Shown: positions 1-6,960, numbered from the stretch's first letter. The stretch is DNA of 8,296 bases from Pseudomonadota bacterium (GCA_029777935.1 JAKORH010000270.1:1-8296), one strand, 5' to 3'. Translations and numbers: made by a program. The notes: generated from the letters alone by a model not told the origin.

Positions 1-493
1 CCATCAGCAGCAGACGCGGATGCGCCAGCAACGCCCGCCCGAGCGCCACCCGCTGCTGCTCGCCGCCCGACAGGCGATGCGGGCGGCGCTCGAGCAGCGG
101 CGCGATGCCGAGCAGATCGACGACGTGTTCCAGCGACATGTCAAATGAACGAGACCTGTGCCGGGTCCGCTTCAGTCCGAACAGCAGGTTGCCGCGCACG
201 GTCAGGTGCGGAAACAGGCGCGCATCCTGGAACACCATGCCGAGCGCGCGCCGCTCGATCGGCAGGTCGATCGCGCGCTCGGCATCGGCATAGACGGTGC
301 CGCCGATCGCGATGCGGCCCGCATCGGGAGCATGCAGCCCGGCGATCAGGTTCAGCAGCGTGGACTTGCCGGCGCCGCTGGCGCCGAACACCGCGGTCAG
401 TCCGCGCAGGGCCAGGTCGAGATCGGCGGCGAACTCGAACGTCCCCAGCTTCTTGCGCACGTCGATGCGCAGGCGATCGGACGGCCGGTTCAT
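1..493 (-). CDS. modC: ModC, molybdate ABC transporter ATP-binding subunit (3' part missing)
   Basis: This is the cytoplasmic ATPase that powers molybdate import through ModB. The first 164 codons are present and the frame is open to the left window edge, so the gene is cut by the window and not broken. Visible motifs are Walker A GASGAGKST (residues 37-45, Lys43), the Q-loop in VFQDARLFPH (Gln89) and the ABC signature LSGGEQQ (141-147). The sequence stops just before the expected Walker B aspartate. The spacing and the wording FQDARLFPHLTVRGNL match ModC better than generic ABC ATPases. The C-terminal molbindin (TOBE) domain, if present, lies outside. The ATG overlaps the modB stop as ATGA, which suggests translational coupling. 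A short stretch around residues 109-118 (RTRHRSRSFD) uses AGG, TCT, CGT, TCA and TTT codons, unlike the GC-rich codons nearby; it falls in a variable linker between the Q-loop and the signature. Confidence 0.95.
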   Translation of the reverse strand, partial: MNRPSDRLRIDVRKKLGTFEFAADLDLALRGLTAVFGASGAGKSTLLNLIAGLHAPDAGRIAIGGTVYADAERAIDLPIERRALGMVFQDARLFPHLTVRGNLLFGLKRTRHRSRSFDMSLEHVVDLLGIAPLLERRPHRLSGGEQQRVALGRALLAHPRLLLM

Positions 494-1176
494 CGTCCGA
501 TCCATGCACGAACGCGCCGCGCCAGCAGCTCGGATACGAACAGCGCTCCGACCGCGAGCACCAGCGCGATCACGACCAGCCGCAGCGCGGCCGCGTCGCC
601 GTCGGGCGTCTGCGCCAGACTGTAGATCGCGAGCGACAGCGTCTGCGTCTCGCCCGGGATGTTGCCGACGAAGGTGATGGTCGCGCCGAAGTCGCCGAGC
701 GCCGACGCGAAGGCGATGATGCAGCCCGAAACGATGCCGGGCAGCATCAGCGGCAGAGTGATCGAAAGGAACACATCCGTGCGCGTCGCGCCGAGCGTAC
801 GCGCCGCGAACTCCAGCCTGCGATCGACGGCTTCGAGCGCCAGCCGGATCGCGCGCACCATCAACGGGAACGACATCACCGCTGCCGCGAGCGCCGCGCC
901 GTAGCGCGTGAAGATCAGGCGCAGCCCGAGGGTCTCGTACAGCCAGCCGCCCAGCGGCCCCTTGGTGCCGAACGCCAGCAGCAGGAAATAGCCGACCACC
1001 ACCGGCGGCAGCACCAGCGGCAGGTGAACGACCGCGTCGAGCAGCGTCTTGCCGGTGAACTCGAAGCGCGACAGCACCCATGCGGCCAGCACCGCGAGCG
1101 GCAGGCTGCACGCGGTCGCCAGAAGCGCCACCTGGAGGCTGATCCTGAGGGCGTCGATTTCAGCCGCGCTGAGCAT
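490..1176 (-). CDS. modB: ModB, molybdate ABC transporter permease
   Basis: This is the inner-membrane permease of the molybdate importer, presumably a homodimer working with ModA and ModC. The 228 residues match the usual ModB length. Five hydrophobic segments are seen at about residues 13-34, 50-69, 90-109, 138-160 and 200-222. The cytoplasmic EAA loop that docks on the ATPase is E122 to G147 (EFAARTLGATRTDVFLSI and following). Strong family signatures are HLPLVLPPVVVGY, FPLMVRAIRLALE and GDFGATITFVGNIPGET, all close to Escherichia coli ModB. The ATG at 1176 fits the family N-terminus. Only a weak Shine-Dalgarno-like AGG lies upstream, and a perfect 12-bp palindrome abuts the start codon. 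The stop overlaps the modC start by four bases. The nearest relatives are sulfate and thiosulfate permeases, but the sequence and neighbours favour molybdate or tungstate. Confidence 0.96.
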   Translation of the reverse strand: MLSAAEIDALRISLQVALLATACSLPLAVLAAWVLSRFEFTGKTLLDAVVHLPLVLPPVVVGYFLLLAFGTKGPLGGWLYETLGLRLIFTRYGAALAAAVMSFPLMVRAIRLALEAVDRRLEFAARTLGATRTDVFLSITLPLMLPGIVSGCIIAFASALGDFGATITFVGNIPGETQTLSLAIYSLAQTPDGDAAALRLVVIALVLAVGALFVSELLARRVRAWIGR

Positions 1177-1251
1177 GGCTGCGCAGCCTACCGCAGTCGG
1201 CGCAGCCGCCTATCAAAGCCGCTCCGCAAAGTGGAACATGTCCTGCTCACT
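1177..1251. promoter_or_regulatory. modA-modB spacer with palindrome at the modB start
   Basis: The 75-bp gap inside the mod operon holds a perfect 12-bp palindrome, GGCTGCGCAGCC (1177-1188), directly against the modB ATG. In the modB mRNA it can form a 4-bp GGCU/AGCC stem with a GCGC loop, or part of a longer pairing, because a second GGCUGCGC (1207-1200) lies just upstream and can pair with the GCGCAGCC next to the start codon. The only Shine-Dalgarno-like bases (AGG) fall at the edge of this structure. I infer a possible brake on modB translation that would favour more ModA than ModB. No terminator with a T-run is visible. Chance GC-rich complementarity is the alternative. Confidence 0.35.
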
Positions 1252-2016
1252 TCAACGAACAGCAAATCCGTAGCGGCGATAGATCTCGCGCGCGCCGGCG
1301 GAATCGAGGAACTGCAGAAAGTCCCGCGCCGCCGGACCGTCATGATTCGCGATGACTGCGAACGGATAGGTCACGCGTGCGTGGCTGTCGGACGGGAACG
1401 TGCCGGCCACGCGCACCTTGTGCGTGAGCGCAGCGTCGGTTGCGTAGACGACTCCGGCGGCCGCTTCGCCACGCTCGACGAAGGTCAACGCCACGCGCAC
1501 GTTCTCGGCGCGCACCAGGCGCGTCTGCGCCAACGGCCACACGCCGAGCCTCGTCAGCGCCTCCTGCGCGTAACGGCCGACCGGCACGTTGCTCGGATCG
1601 CCGGTGACCCAGCGACCCTGCGCACCGAGCAATCCGGACAGGTCGAAGCCGGGTTTCAGCTCCAGCGTGACCGGGTTGGCGGCCGGCACGATCAGCACCA
1701 GCCGGTTGCCGAGGATGCTCCTGCGCGTTGCGGGGACGATCAGCTTTCTTTGCTGCAGGTAATCCATCCACTGCTCGTCGGCACTCGCGAAGATGCTCGC
1801 CGGTGCGCCCTGCTCGATCTGGCGCGCCAGAGCGCTGGACGCGGCGAAGGAGAACTTGACCGTCTTTCCCGTGTTCTGCCGATACAGGCGTCCGACGTCT
1901 TCGAGCGCGTTCTGCAGGCTGGCGGCCGCAAAGACGGTCAGCTCCTGGGCATGGACGCGGGCCGCAGCCAGCAGCAGAAAGGTCGCGCACAGGCGCAGCG
2001 TCGAACGCAGGTTCAT
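1252..2016 (-). CDS. modA: ModA, periplasmic molybdate-binding protein
   Basis: This is the periplasmic solute-binding protein that captures molybdate or tungstate and delivers it to ModBC. The 254 residues match the family. The signal peptide covers about residues 1-23, with a charged start, a hydrophobic core ATFLLLAAA and an AxA-type cleavage at VHA before QELTVFAAAS. Aligned by eye with E. coli ModA, the oxyanion ligands are kept: Ser33 (AAAS), Ser60 (FAASSALARQ), the GDPSNVPVG loop near Val146, Val173 (ENVR) and Tyr191 (VVYATDA). The C-terminal motif YRRYGF is also typical. The ATG at 2016 is supported by the signal peptide and by GGAG (complement of 2023-2026) seven bases upstream. It is the first gene of modABC, with an AT-rich palindrome just upstream. 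Molybdate and tungstate cannot be told apart from the sequence. Confidence 0.96.
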   Translation of the reverse strand: MNLRSTLRLCATFLLLAAARVHAQELTVFAAASLQNALEDVGRLYRQNTGKTVKFSFAASSALARQIEQGAPASIFASADEQWMDYLQQRKLIVPATRRSILGNRLVLIVPAANPVTLELKPGFDLSGLLGAQGRWVTGDPSNVPVGRYAQEALTRLGVWPLAQTRLVRAENVRVALTFVERGEAAAGVVYATDAALTHKVRVAGTFPSDSHARVTYPFAVIANHDGPAARDFLQFLDSAGAREIYRRYGFAVR

Positions 2017-2209
2017 GGCGGGCTCCGTTTCGATTGATGGCTTCTCCTATAGTTTATTGGAGATAGGATGGCGCATGGCGCCTGGTGGTCGAGCCCATGA
2101 CTGCCTGCCGGCGCGCCGTGTCCCCGAGGGGCCGCCGATCACCCGCGCTGTTGGTATCGTCCGCGTACTTGTTCCAGATCGCCGGCCGGCACTTGGTGTC
2201 GGTTGAAAC
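2017..2209. other. Divergent intergenic region between modA and the peptidase gene
   Basis: This 193-bp region is the longest gene-free stretch and must hold the start signals of both modA (minus) and the peptidase operon (plus). The modA-proximal end contains a short AT-rich island with a palindrome, described separately. The part from about 2065 to 2209 is GC-rich, and I see no convincing -35/-10 pair or hairpin terminator there. No good Shine-Dalgarno precedes the plus-strand ATG at 2210. A minus-strand frame runs through the region, but it has no recognisable protein features. Confidence 0.5.
2043..2063. promoter_or_regulatory. Near-palindromic AT-rich operator candidate upstream of modA
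   Basis: A 21-bp imperfect palindrome is centred on 2053, with half-sites TCTCCtATA and TATtGGAGA around a 3-bp centre. Eight of nine arm positions pair. It lies 27-47 bp upstream of the modA ATG, where a promoter would be, and it is one of the few AT-rich stretches in this window. Molybdate operons are commonly repressed by ModE, which binds inverted repeats with TATA-rich half-sites. The inner ATA/TAT here is compatible, but the outer TCTCC/GGAGA differs from the E. coli site. I infer an operator for ModE or another dimeric regulator. No modE gene is in the window. Confidence 0.5.
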
Positions 2210-4315
2210 ATGCGCTACCTGCTCCTCCTGCTGCTGAGCGCCGCGGCGCAGTGCTTTTCGGTGACGCCGGCGCGTGCCCAGGACGATCCCTACCTGTGGC
2301 TCGAGGATGTCCACGGCGAGCGCGCGCTGGCGTGGGTGCGCGAACGCAACGCCGCTGCCGAGCGCGAGTTCAAGGCCGATCCGCGCTACGAGCCGCTGCG
2401 CGCGAACCTGCTCGACATCCTGACTTCGCGCGAGCGCATTCCGTACGTCACGCGCCTGGGTGACTACGTCTACAACTTCTGGCGCGACGGGCCGACTTCG
2501 CGCGGCACCTGGCGCCGGACCACGCCTGATGATTACCGCCAGCGCGAGCCAAAATGGGAAACCGTGCTCGACCTCGACGAACTGGCGCGGCGCGAAGGCG
2601 AGAACTGGGTGTGGAAGGGCGCCGAATGCCTGCGGCCGGACACGCCGGAGCAGCCCTACCGCCACTGCATCATCGAGCTGTCGCGCGGCGGCGCCGACGC
2701 CGTCGTGCTGCGCGAGTTCGATCTCGTCGACCGGAAGTTCGTGCTCGGCGCCGGTTCGTTCGTGCTCGGCGAGGACAAGCAGAGCATCCGCTGGAAGGAC
2801 GCCGACACGGTGTGGGTGATGTCAGCGTTCGCCGCGGGCGAGAAGACGACGTCCGGTTATCCGCGCGTGGTGCGCGAATGGAGGCGCGGTGCGCTCGCGT
2901 CGCAGTCGCCGATCGTGTTCGAGGGCCGCGAAAGCGACGTCACGGCCGACGCCTGGTCCGAGCGCGAATCGGGCGTGCGACGCGACTGGTTCGAGCGCGC
3001 GATCGCGTTCTGGAACAGCGAGTATTTCGTGACCGTGGGCGGCCGGCGAGCAAGGCTCGACGTTCCGGCCGACGCACGGCCGCTGCCGTTCCGCGACTGG
3101 CTGCTGATCCGCACGCGCTCGCCCTGGACCGCGGGCGGGACCGCGTATCCCGCCGGCGCGCTGCTGGCGATCCGCTTCGATCTGTTCCTGCGCGGCTCGC
3201 GCAGTTTCTACGTGCTGTACGAGCCGCGGCCCGGCGCCAGCCTGGTCGATGTCGAGACGACGAAGTCCGGCGTGCTGCTGACGGAACTCGACCACGTAAG
3301 GAGCCGGCTGTGGGAACTGACGTTCGACGGACAGAACTGGAACCGCGGCCGCGTGCCGACGCCCGAATTCGCGCAGGTCGCGATCGCGGACACCTACTGG
3401 GCGAGTGACGACTACCAGTACACCGTGCAGGACTTCCTGACGCCGACCACGCTGTGGGAGCGAACGGTGGATCGCCCGACACGGCGCGAGCTGAAATCGC
3501 TGCCCGCATTCTTCAGCGCCGCCGGACTGCAGACGCAGCAGTTCGAAGCGACGAGCCGCGACGGCACGCGCATTCCTTACTTCGTCGTGAGCCGCAAGGA
3601 CGCGAATCCCGACGGCCGCACGCCGATGCTGCTCACCGGCTACGGCGGCTTCGAGCATTCGGAACTGCCGTTCTACTCGGGCGTGTTCGGCAAAGGCTGG
3701 CTCGAGCCGGGCGGCGCGTTCGTGCTGGCCAACCTGCGCGGCGGCGGCGAGTTCGGACCCGACTGGCATCGCGCCGCGCAGAAAGCGCACAAGCAGCGCA
3801 CCTGGGACGATTTCATCGCGGTGGCCGAGGACCTGATCCAGCGCGGCATCACGTCGCCGCCGCATCTCGGCATCGTCGGCGGCAGCCAGGGCGGGCTGCT
3901 CGTCACCACCGCGATGGTGCAGCGGCCGGACCTCTTCGGCGCGGTGGTCGCGCAGGTGCCGCTCACCGACATGCTGCTCTATCACAAGCTGCTCGCCGGC
4001 GCGTCGTGGATCGCCGAGTACGGCGACCCGAACCGGCCCGACGAGCGCGCGTACATCGAGAAGTACTCGCCATACCAGAACGTGAAGAAGGACGCGAAGT
4101 ACCCGCGCATCTTCATCACCACGTCGACTCGCGACGACCGCGTGCATCCCGGGCACGCGCGCAAGCTGGCCGCGAAGATGCTCGCGCAGGGCCACGACGT
4201 GCTTTACTTCGAGAACACCGAAGGCGGCCACGCCGGCGCGGCCGACAACGAGCAGCGCGCGCGGATGTGGGCGCAGACGTTCAGTTTCCTGTGGCGGACG
4301 CTCGCGCCACGCTGA
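2210..4315 (+). CDS. Secreted prolyl oligopeptidase family (S9A) serine peptidase
   Basis: This is predicted to cleave short peptides, probably after proline, in the periplasm or outside the cell. The 701 residues begin with a signal peptide (poly-Leu core, cleavage near ARA at residue 23), followed directly by DDPYLWLED, the usual N-terminal motif of S9 peptidases. Residues of roughly 70-415 should form the beta-propeller that gates the active site. The alpha/beta-hydrolase domain follows (about 440-701), with GYGGF at 477-481 and LANLRGGGEFG. The triad is complete: Ser559 in GGSQGG, Asp642 in TRDDRVHPGHARK and His674 in EGGHAG. Arg644 matches the substrate-binding arginine of porcine prolyl oligopeptidase. 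The start is fixed by the signal peptide although the ribosome site is weak. Only one base separates its stop from the next ATG, so the two genes are probably co-transcribed. Oligopeptidase B is less likely because the secreted N-terminus and the propeller resemble prolyl oligopeptidases. Substrate is unproven. Confidence 0.93.
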   Translation: MRYLLLLLLSAAAQCFSVTPARAQDDPYLWLEDVHGERALAWVRERNAAAEREFKADPRYEPLRANLLDILTSRERIPYVTRLGDYVYNFWRDGPTSRGTWRRTTPDDYRQREPKWETVLDLDELARREGENWVWKGAECLRPDTPEQPYRHCIIELSRGGADAVVLREFDLVDRKFVLGAGSFVLGEDKQSIRWKDADTVWVMSAFAAGEKTTSGYPRVVREWRRGALASQSPIVFEGRESDVTADAWSERESGVRRDWFERAIAFWNSEYFVTVGGRRARLDVPADARPLPFRDWLLIRTRSPWTAGGTAYPAGALLAIRFDLFLRGSRSFYVLYEPRPGASLVDVETTKSGVLLTELDHVRSRLWELTFDGQNWNRGRVPTPEFAQVAIADTYWASDDYQYTVQDFLTPTTLWERTVDRPTRRELKSLPAFFSAAGLQTQQFEATSRDGTRIPYFVVSRKDANPDGRTPMLLTGYGGFEHSELPFYSGVFGKGWLEPGGAFVLANLRGGGEFGPDWHRAAQKAHKQRTWDDFIAVAEDLIQRGITSPPHLGIVGGSQGGLLVTTAMVQRPDLFGAVVAQVPLTDMLLYHKLLAGASWIAEYGDPNRPDERAYIEKYSPYQNVKKDAKYPRIFITTSTRDDRVHPGHARKLAAKMLAQGHDVLYFENTEGGHAGAADNEQRARMWAQTFSFLWRTLAPR

Positions 4316-4316
4316 C

Positions 4317-5144
4317 ATGGGCATCGCCCGCCTGCGCTTCTACGAAGAACTGAACGATTTCCTTGCGCCCGCGCTGCGCCGGCGCGAGTTCGATCATTCG
4401 TTCGCCCGCGCCGCGACGGTGAAGAACGCGATCGAGGCGGTCGGCGTGCCGCACACCGAGGTCGAGCTGGTGCTCGTCAACGGGCGCTCGGTCGACTTCT
4501 CCTACCGGCTGCGCGACGGCGATCGCGTCAGCGTGTATCCGGTGTTCGAAGCGTTCGACGTCGCGCCGCTGGTACGCGTGCGCGCCGGGCCGCTGCGCCG
4601 CACGCGCTTCATCGCCGATGCGCACCTCGGCGGGCTCGCACGGCTGCTGCGGATGGCGGGCTTCGACACGCTGCACGACAACCACTACGCCGACGACGAG
4701 ATCCGGCGCATCGCCGCGGCCGAATCACGCATCGTGCTGACGCGCGACCGCGACCTGCTGAAGTGCCGCGACATCACGCACGGCTGCTACGTACACGCGC
4801 TGAAGCCGTCGCAGCAACTGCGCGAGATCGTCGAGCGGCTGCAGCTCGCGCGCAGCATGACGCCGTTCGCGCTGTGCCTGCACTGCAATCTGCCGCTCGC
4901 CGACATCGGCAAGGAGGCCGTACTCGAACGGCTGCCGCCCAGCGTCGCGCAGCACTACGAACGCTTCCGCACGTGTGCCGGCTGCCGGCGAATCTTCTGG
5001 GAGGGCAGCCACTGGCGGCGCATGCGCGAACTGCTGGCACCGTGGCTGGTGGGCGAACTCGCGGCGTCGGCGAGTCCGTGTCATTCCCTCCCGCGCGGGG
5101 AGCCAGCCGTGGCCCGCACTGGATGCCCGCCTGCGCGGGCATGA
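4317..5144 (+). CDS. Ubiquitin-like and Mut7-C PIN-like RNase domain protein with zinc ribbon
   Basis: This is a predicted cytoplasmic RNA-binding or RNA-cleaving protein of the Mut7-C family; its biological role is not established. Residues of about 3-77 form a ubiquitin/ThiS-like fold ending in the typical GDRVSVYPVFE. Residues of about 97-243 form the Mut7-C domain, with the family motif RFIADAHLGGLARLLRMAGFD and acidic residues suited to metal binding (Asp101, Asp126, Asp127, Asp144, Asp146 in LTRDRDLL). Two cysteine pairs, C187-x2-C190 and C220-x2-C223, make a zinc ribbon followed by IFWEGSHWRRM. The start ATG lies one base after the peptidase stop, which suggests translational coupling. 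The last 21 residues (from Cys255) and the stop codon are encoded inside a dispersed palindromic repeat. The true ancestral C-terminus was probably near residue 250, and the tail is likely unstructured. The gene converges with dnaJ, 18 bp apart. Confidence 0.88.
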   Translation: MGIARLRFYEELNDFLAPALRRREFDHSFARAATVKNAIEAVGVPHTEVELVLVNGRSVDFSYRLRDGDRVSVYPVFEAFDVAPLVRVRAGPLRRTRFIADAHLGGLARLLRMAGFDTLHDNHYADDEIRRIAAAESRIVLTRDRDLLKCRDITHGCYVHALKPSQQLREIVERLQLARSMTPFALCLHCNLPLADIGKEAVLERLPPSVAQHYERFRTCAGCRRIFWEGSHWRRMRELLAPWLVGELAASASPCHSLPRGEPAVARTGCPPARA

Positions 5145-5146
5145 CA
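5079..5146. repeat. Dispersed two-hairpin palindromic repeat (REP-like, 'MPAQAGIQ' type)
   Basis: The 68-bp unit is bounded by perfect TGTCAT (5079-5084) and ATGACA (5141-5146). It contains two hairpins. CTCCC/GGGAG pairs at 5088-5092 with 5098-5102 around a GCGCG loop. ATGCCCGC/GCGGGCAT pairs at 5123-5130 with 5135-5142 around CTGC. Read on the minus strand it gives the well-known spurious peptide MPAQAGIQ, the hallmark of a repeat scattered in many proteobacterial genomes. It overlaps the 3' end of the Mut7-C gene and occupies the convergent junction with dnaJ, so it may protect 3' ends or help end transcription from both sides; no T-run is present. This is the only copy in the window, and its family membership comes from remembered consensus. 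Confidence 0.8.
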
Positions 5147-5158
5147 TGCAGCCGCGGG

Positions 5159-5180
5159 TTCTTCACTCCGCGGTGAAGAA
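5159..5180. terminator. Hairpin spanning the dnaJ stop codon
   Basis: TTCTTCAC (5159-5166) pairs perfectly with GTGAAGAA (5173-5180), leaving the six-base loop TCCGCG. The 8-bp stem covers the dnaJ stop codon (5163-5165) and its last five codons. Neither strand has a T-run after the stem, so it is not a standard intrinsic terminator. Together with the adjacent repeat it may stabilise or end the converging transcripts. It may also be coding coincidence. Confidence 0.35.
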
Positions 5181-6320
5181 GCCCTTCATCCGATCCATGA
5201 AGCCCTTGGTCTGCGGCGAGTGCTTGGCGCCGCCTTCCTTCAGGCTCGTTTCGAATTCTCGCAGCAGCTTCTTCTGCTTGTCGGTCAGGCGCACCGGCAC
5301 CTCGACGCTGATGTGGCAGTACAGATCGCCGGGATAGCTCGAACGCACGCCCTTGATGCCCTTGCCGCGCAGGCGGAACGTCTTGCCGTTCTGCGTGCCC
5401 TCGGGAACCGCGAGGCTCACCTTGCCGTCGAGGGTGGCGACCTCGATTTCGCCGCCGAGCGCGGCGACGGCGATCGACACCGGAACTTCGCAGTGCAACT
5501 CGTCGCCGTCGCGCTGGAACACCTCGTGCGGCTTGATGCGGATCTCGACGTACAGGTCGCCCGGCGGGCCGCCGTTGATGCCGGGCTCGCCCTTGCCCGA
5601 CAGGCGGATGCGCTGGCCCTCGTCGATGCCGGCCGGGATATTCACCTCCAGCACCTTGTTCTTCTTCACGCGGCCGTCGCCGTGGCAGGTCGCGCACGGA
5701 TCGGCGATCACCTTGCCGCTGCCGTGGCACGTCGGGCACGTCTGCTGGATCGAGAAGAAGCCCTGCGTCATGCGCACCGCGCCGGAGCCGCCACAGGTGC
5801 CGCAGGTCTTGGCCGACGTGCCCGGCTTGGCGCCGGTGCCGTGGCAGGTTTCGCACGCGTCCCAGCTCGGCACGCGAATGTCGGTGGCGAATCCCCTGGC
5901 CGCCTGCTCGAGCGTGATCTCCATGTTGTAGCGGAGGTCGGCGCCTCGATATGCGGCCGAGCGGCCGCGGCCGGCCGCGCCGCCCATCGCGCCGCCGAAG
6001 ATGTCGCTGAAGATGTCGCCGAACGCATCGGCGAAGTTGCCGAACCCCGGCCCGCCGCCCCCCGCGCCCGCGCTCGGATCGACGCCGGCATGGCCAAAGC
6101 GGTCGTATGCGGCGCGCTTGCTGGCGTCGGTCAGGATCTCGTACGCCTCCTTGACCTCCTTGAACTTCTCCTCGGCGGCCTTGGCCGCCTTTTCCTTGCC
6201 CTCCCCCTGGTTGCGATCGGGGTGGTACTTCATCGCGAGCTTGCGATACGCCTTCTTGATCTCCTCTTCGGAAGCGTTCTTCGCGACGCCGAGGATGTCG
6301 TAGAAATCTCGCTTGCTCAT
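5163..6320 (-). CDS. dnaJ: DnaJ, Hsp40 co-chaperone
   Basis: This type I Hsp40 delivers unfolded proteins to DnaK and stimulates its ATPase in the cytoplasm. At 385 residues it has the normal length and all domains in order. The J domain is about residues 1-75, with HPD at 33-35. A Gly/Phe-rich linker follows (about 85-118, [24 protein letters not shown]). The cysteine-rich domain carries four CxxCxGxG repeats at 156-163, 173-180, 195-202 and 209-216, enough for two zinc ions. The substrate-binding beta domains and the dimerisation end complete the protein. The loop after HPD is about six residues longer than in E. coli DnaJ (Lys/Ala-rich [16 protein letters not shown]). The ATG overlaps the TGA of the upstream channel gene as ATGA, with AAGG ten bases upstream as a ribosome site. 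It is the third gene of a dnaK-channel-dnaJ cluster; heat-shock control would lie upstream of dnaK, outside the window. Confidence 0.98.
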   Translation of the reverse strand: MSKRDFYDILGVAKNASEEEIKKAYRKLAMKYHPDRNQGEGKEKAAKAAEEKFKEVKEAYEILTDASKRAAYDRFGHAGVDPSAGAGGGGPGFGNFADAFGDIFSDIFGGAMGGAAGRGRSAAYRGADLRYNMEITLEQAARGFATDIRVPSWDACETCHGTGAKPGTSAKTCGTCGGSGAVRMTQGFFSIQQTCPTCHGSGKVIADPCATCHGDGRVKKNKVLEVNIPAGIDEGQRIRLSGKGEPGINGGPPGDLYVEIRIKPHEVFQRDGDELHCEVPVSIAVAALGGEIEVATLDGKVSLAVPEGTQNGKTFRLRGKGIKGVRSSYPGDLYCHISVEVPVRLTDKQKKLLREFETSLKEGGAKHSPQTKGFMDRMKGFFTAE

Positions 6321-6892
6321 TCGGCAATCGCCTTCTCAATGCGCCGGTCGGGGATGAACCACATCAATGCCACCGCGACGTAGATCGCGTCCGCGATCCA
6401 CTGGTTGACGAACGCGAGCGGGATCGCGGCCAGGTAGCCCGCCAGCGAGATCCTGCCCTTGGTATCGCGCCCGACCGCGCGGGCCAGGACCGATCCGGCG
6501 CCTTGCGAGCGGACGATCGTTCCCTGCAGGATGAAATAGGCGATCGCGCACATCAGCAGATCGACGCCGTACAGCGCCGTCGGCGTCGCCTCGTAGTGAT
6601 TCTCGCCCATCCACGCGGTCGTGAACGGCATCAGCGACAGCCAGAACAGCAGGTGCAGGTTGGCCCACAGCATCGGGCCGGTCACATGCCTGACCGTATG
6701 CAGCATGTGATGGTGGTTGTTCCAGTAGATGCCGACGTTCGCGAAACTGAGCACGTAGCTCAGGAACACGGGCACGACCGGCGCCAGGTCGGCCAGCGCG
6801 CTGCCGTGCGGCACCTTCATCTCCAGCACCATGATCGTGATGATGACCGCGATCACGCCGTCGCTGAAGGCTTCGAGCCGGGTCTTTCCCAT
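6317..6892 (-). CDS. TMEM175/DUF1211-family potassium channel-like membrane protein
   Basis: The 191 residues look like a single-repeat bacterial TMEM175 protein. Such proteins form tetrameric potassium-selective channels whose filter is hydrophobic and lacks the TVGYG motif. The family signature [20 protein letters not shown] lies at residues 5-24, forming most of the first helix. The second helix ends in the typical [11 protein letters not shown] (55-65). Further hydrophobic helices are at about 74-93, 107-124, 149-165 and 167-180, giving six in total. The C-terminus is short and basic. The start at 6892 places the signature at the expected distance from the N-terminus; a GAGG lies 12 bases upstream, a rather long spacing. 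It starts 90 bp after dnaK and its stop overlaps the dnaJ ATG by four bases. A channel in this position is unexpected. Channel activity is known for some family members and is only inferred here. Confidence 0.9.
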   Translation of the reverse strand: MGKTRLEAFSDGVIAVIITIMVLEMKVPHGSALADLAPVVPVFLSYVLSFANVGIYWNNHHHMLHTVRHVTGPMLWANLHLLFWLSLMPFTTAWMGENHYEATPTALYGVDLLMCAIAYFILQGTIVRSQGAGSVLARAVGRDTKGRISLAGYLAAIPLAFVNQWIADAIYVAVALMWFIPDRRIEKAIAE

Positions 6893-6917
6893 CGTTCACT
6901 GCGCCCTCACGCGACAA

Positions 6918-6960
6918 CGCCGAGCCGAGCGGCGACAGCGTCGTCCGCTCGGGCTCGGCG
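6918..6960. promoter_or_regulatory. Long GC-rich hairpin between dnaK and the channel gene
   Basis: In the 90-bp gap after dnaK, CGCCGAGCC (6918-6926) pairs with 6952-6960 and GAGCGG (6927-6932) pairs with 6945-6950. One base (6951) bulges out of this 15-bp stem. Past a second bulge (6944) the stem can extend by CGAC/GTCG (6933-6936 with 6940-6943) around an AGC loop. No T-run follows on the minus strand, so a full intrinsic terminator is unlikely. I infer a partial terminator, RNase-processing site or 3' stabiliser that lets dnaK mRNA exceed that of the downstream genes. Confidence 0.55.

Noticed and set aside
141..509. A 122-codon minus-strand frame at the modC start
   Set aside because: It is out of frame with modC, whose correct frame shows Walker A, Q-loop and signature motifs and stays open to the window edge.
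145..2037. A 630-codon open frame on the plus strand opposite modCBA
   Set aside because: The predicted protein is Arg/Gln/His-rich low complexity with no domain, and it lies antisense to three clearly conserved mod genes. Long antisense frames are expected at this GC content.
2054..2665. A 203-codon minus-strand frame crossing the modA-peptidase intergenic region
   Set aside because: Most of it is antisense to the peptidase N-terminal region, and the intergenic part shows no domain or good ribosome site.
2822..4324. A 500-codon minus-strand frame opposite the peptidase
   Set aside because: It mirrors codon bias of the real peptidase gene, has no recognisable motif, and would overlap an intact catalytic domain.
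4774..6339. A 521-codon minus-strand frame running through dnaJ and the repeat
   Set aside because: It is a shifted frame of dnaJ; its MPAQAGIQ segment is the known spurious translation of the dispersed repeat, not a protein motif.
5220..6383. A 387-codon plus-strand frame opposite dnaJ
   Set aside because: It is Ala/Arg/Leu-rich with no family features, and dnaJ on the other strand has every expected motif.
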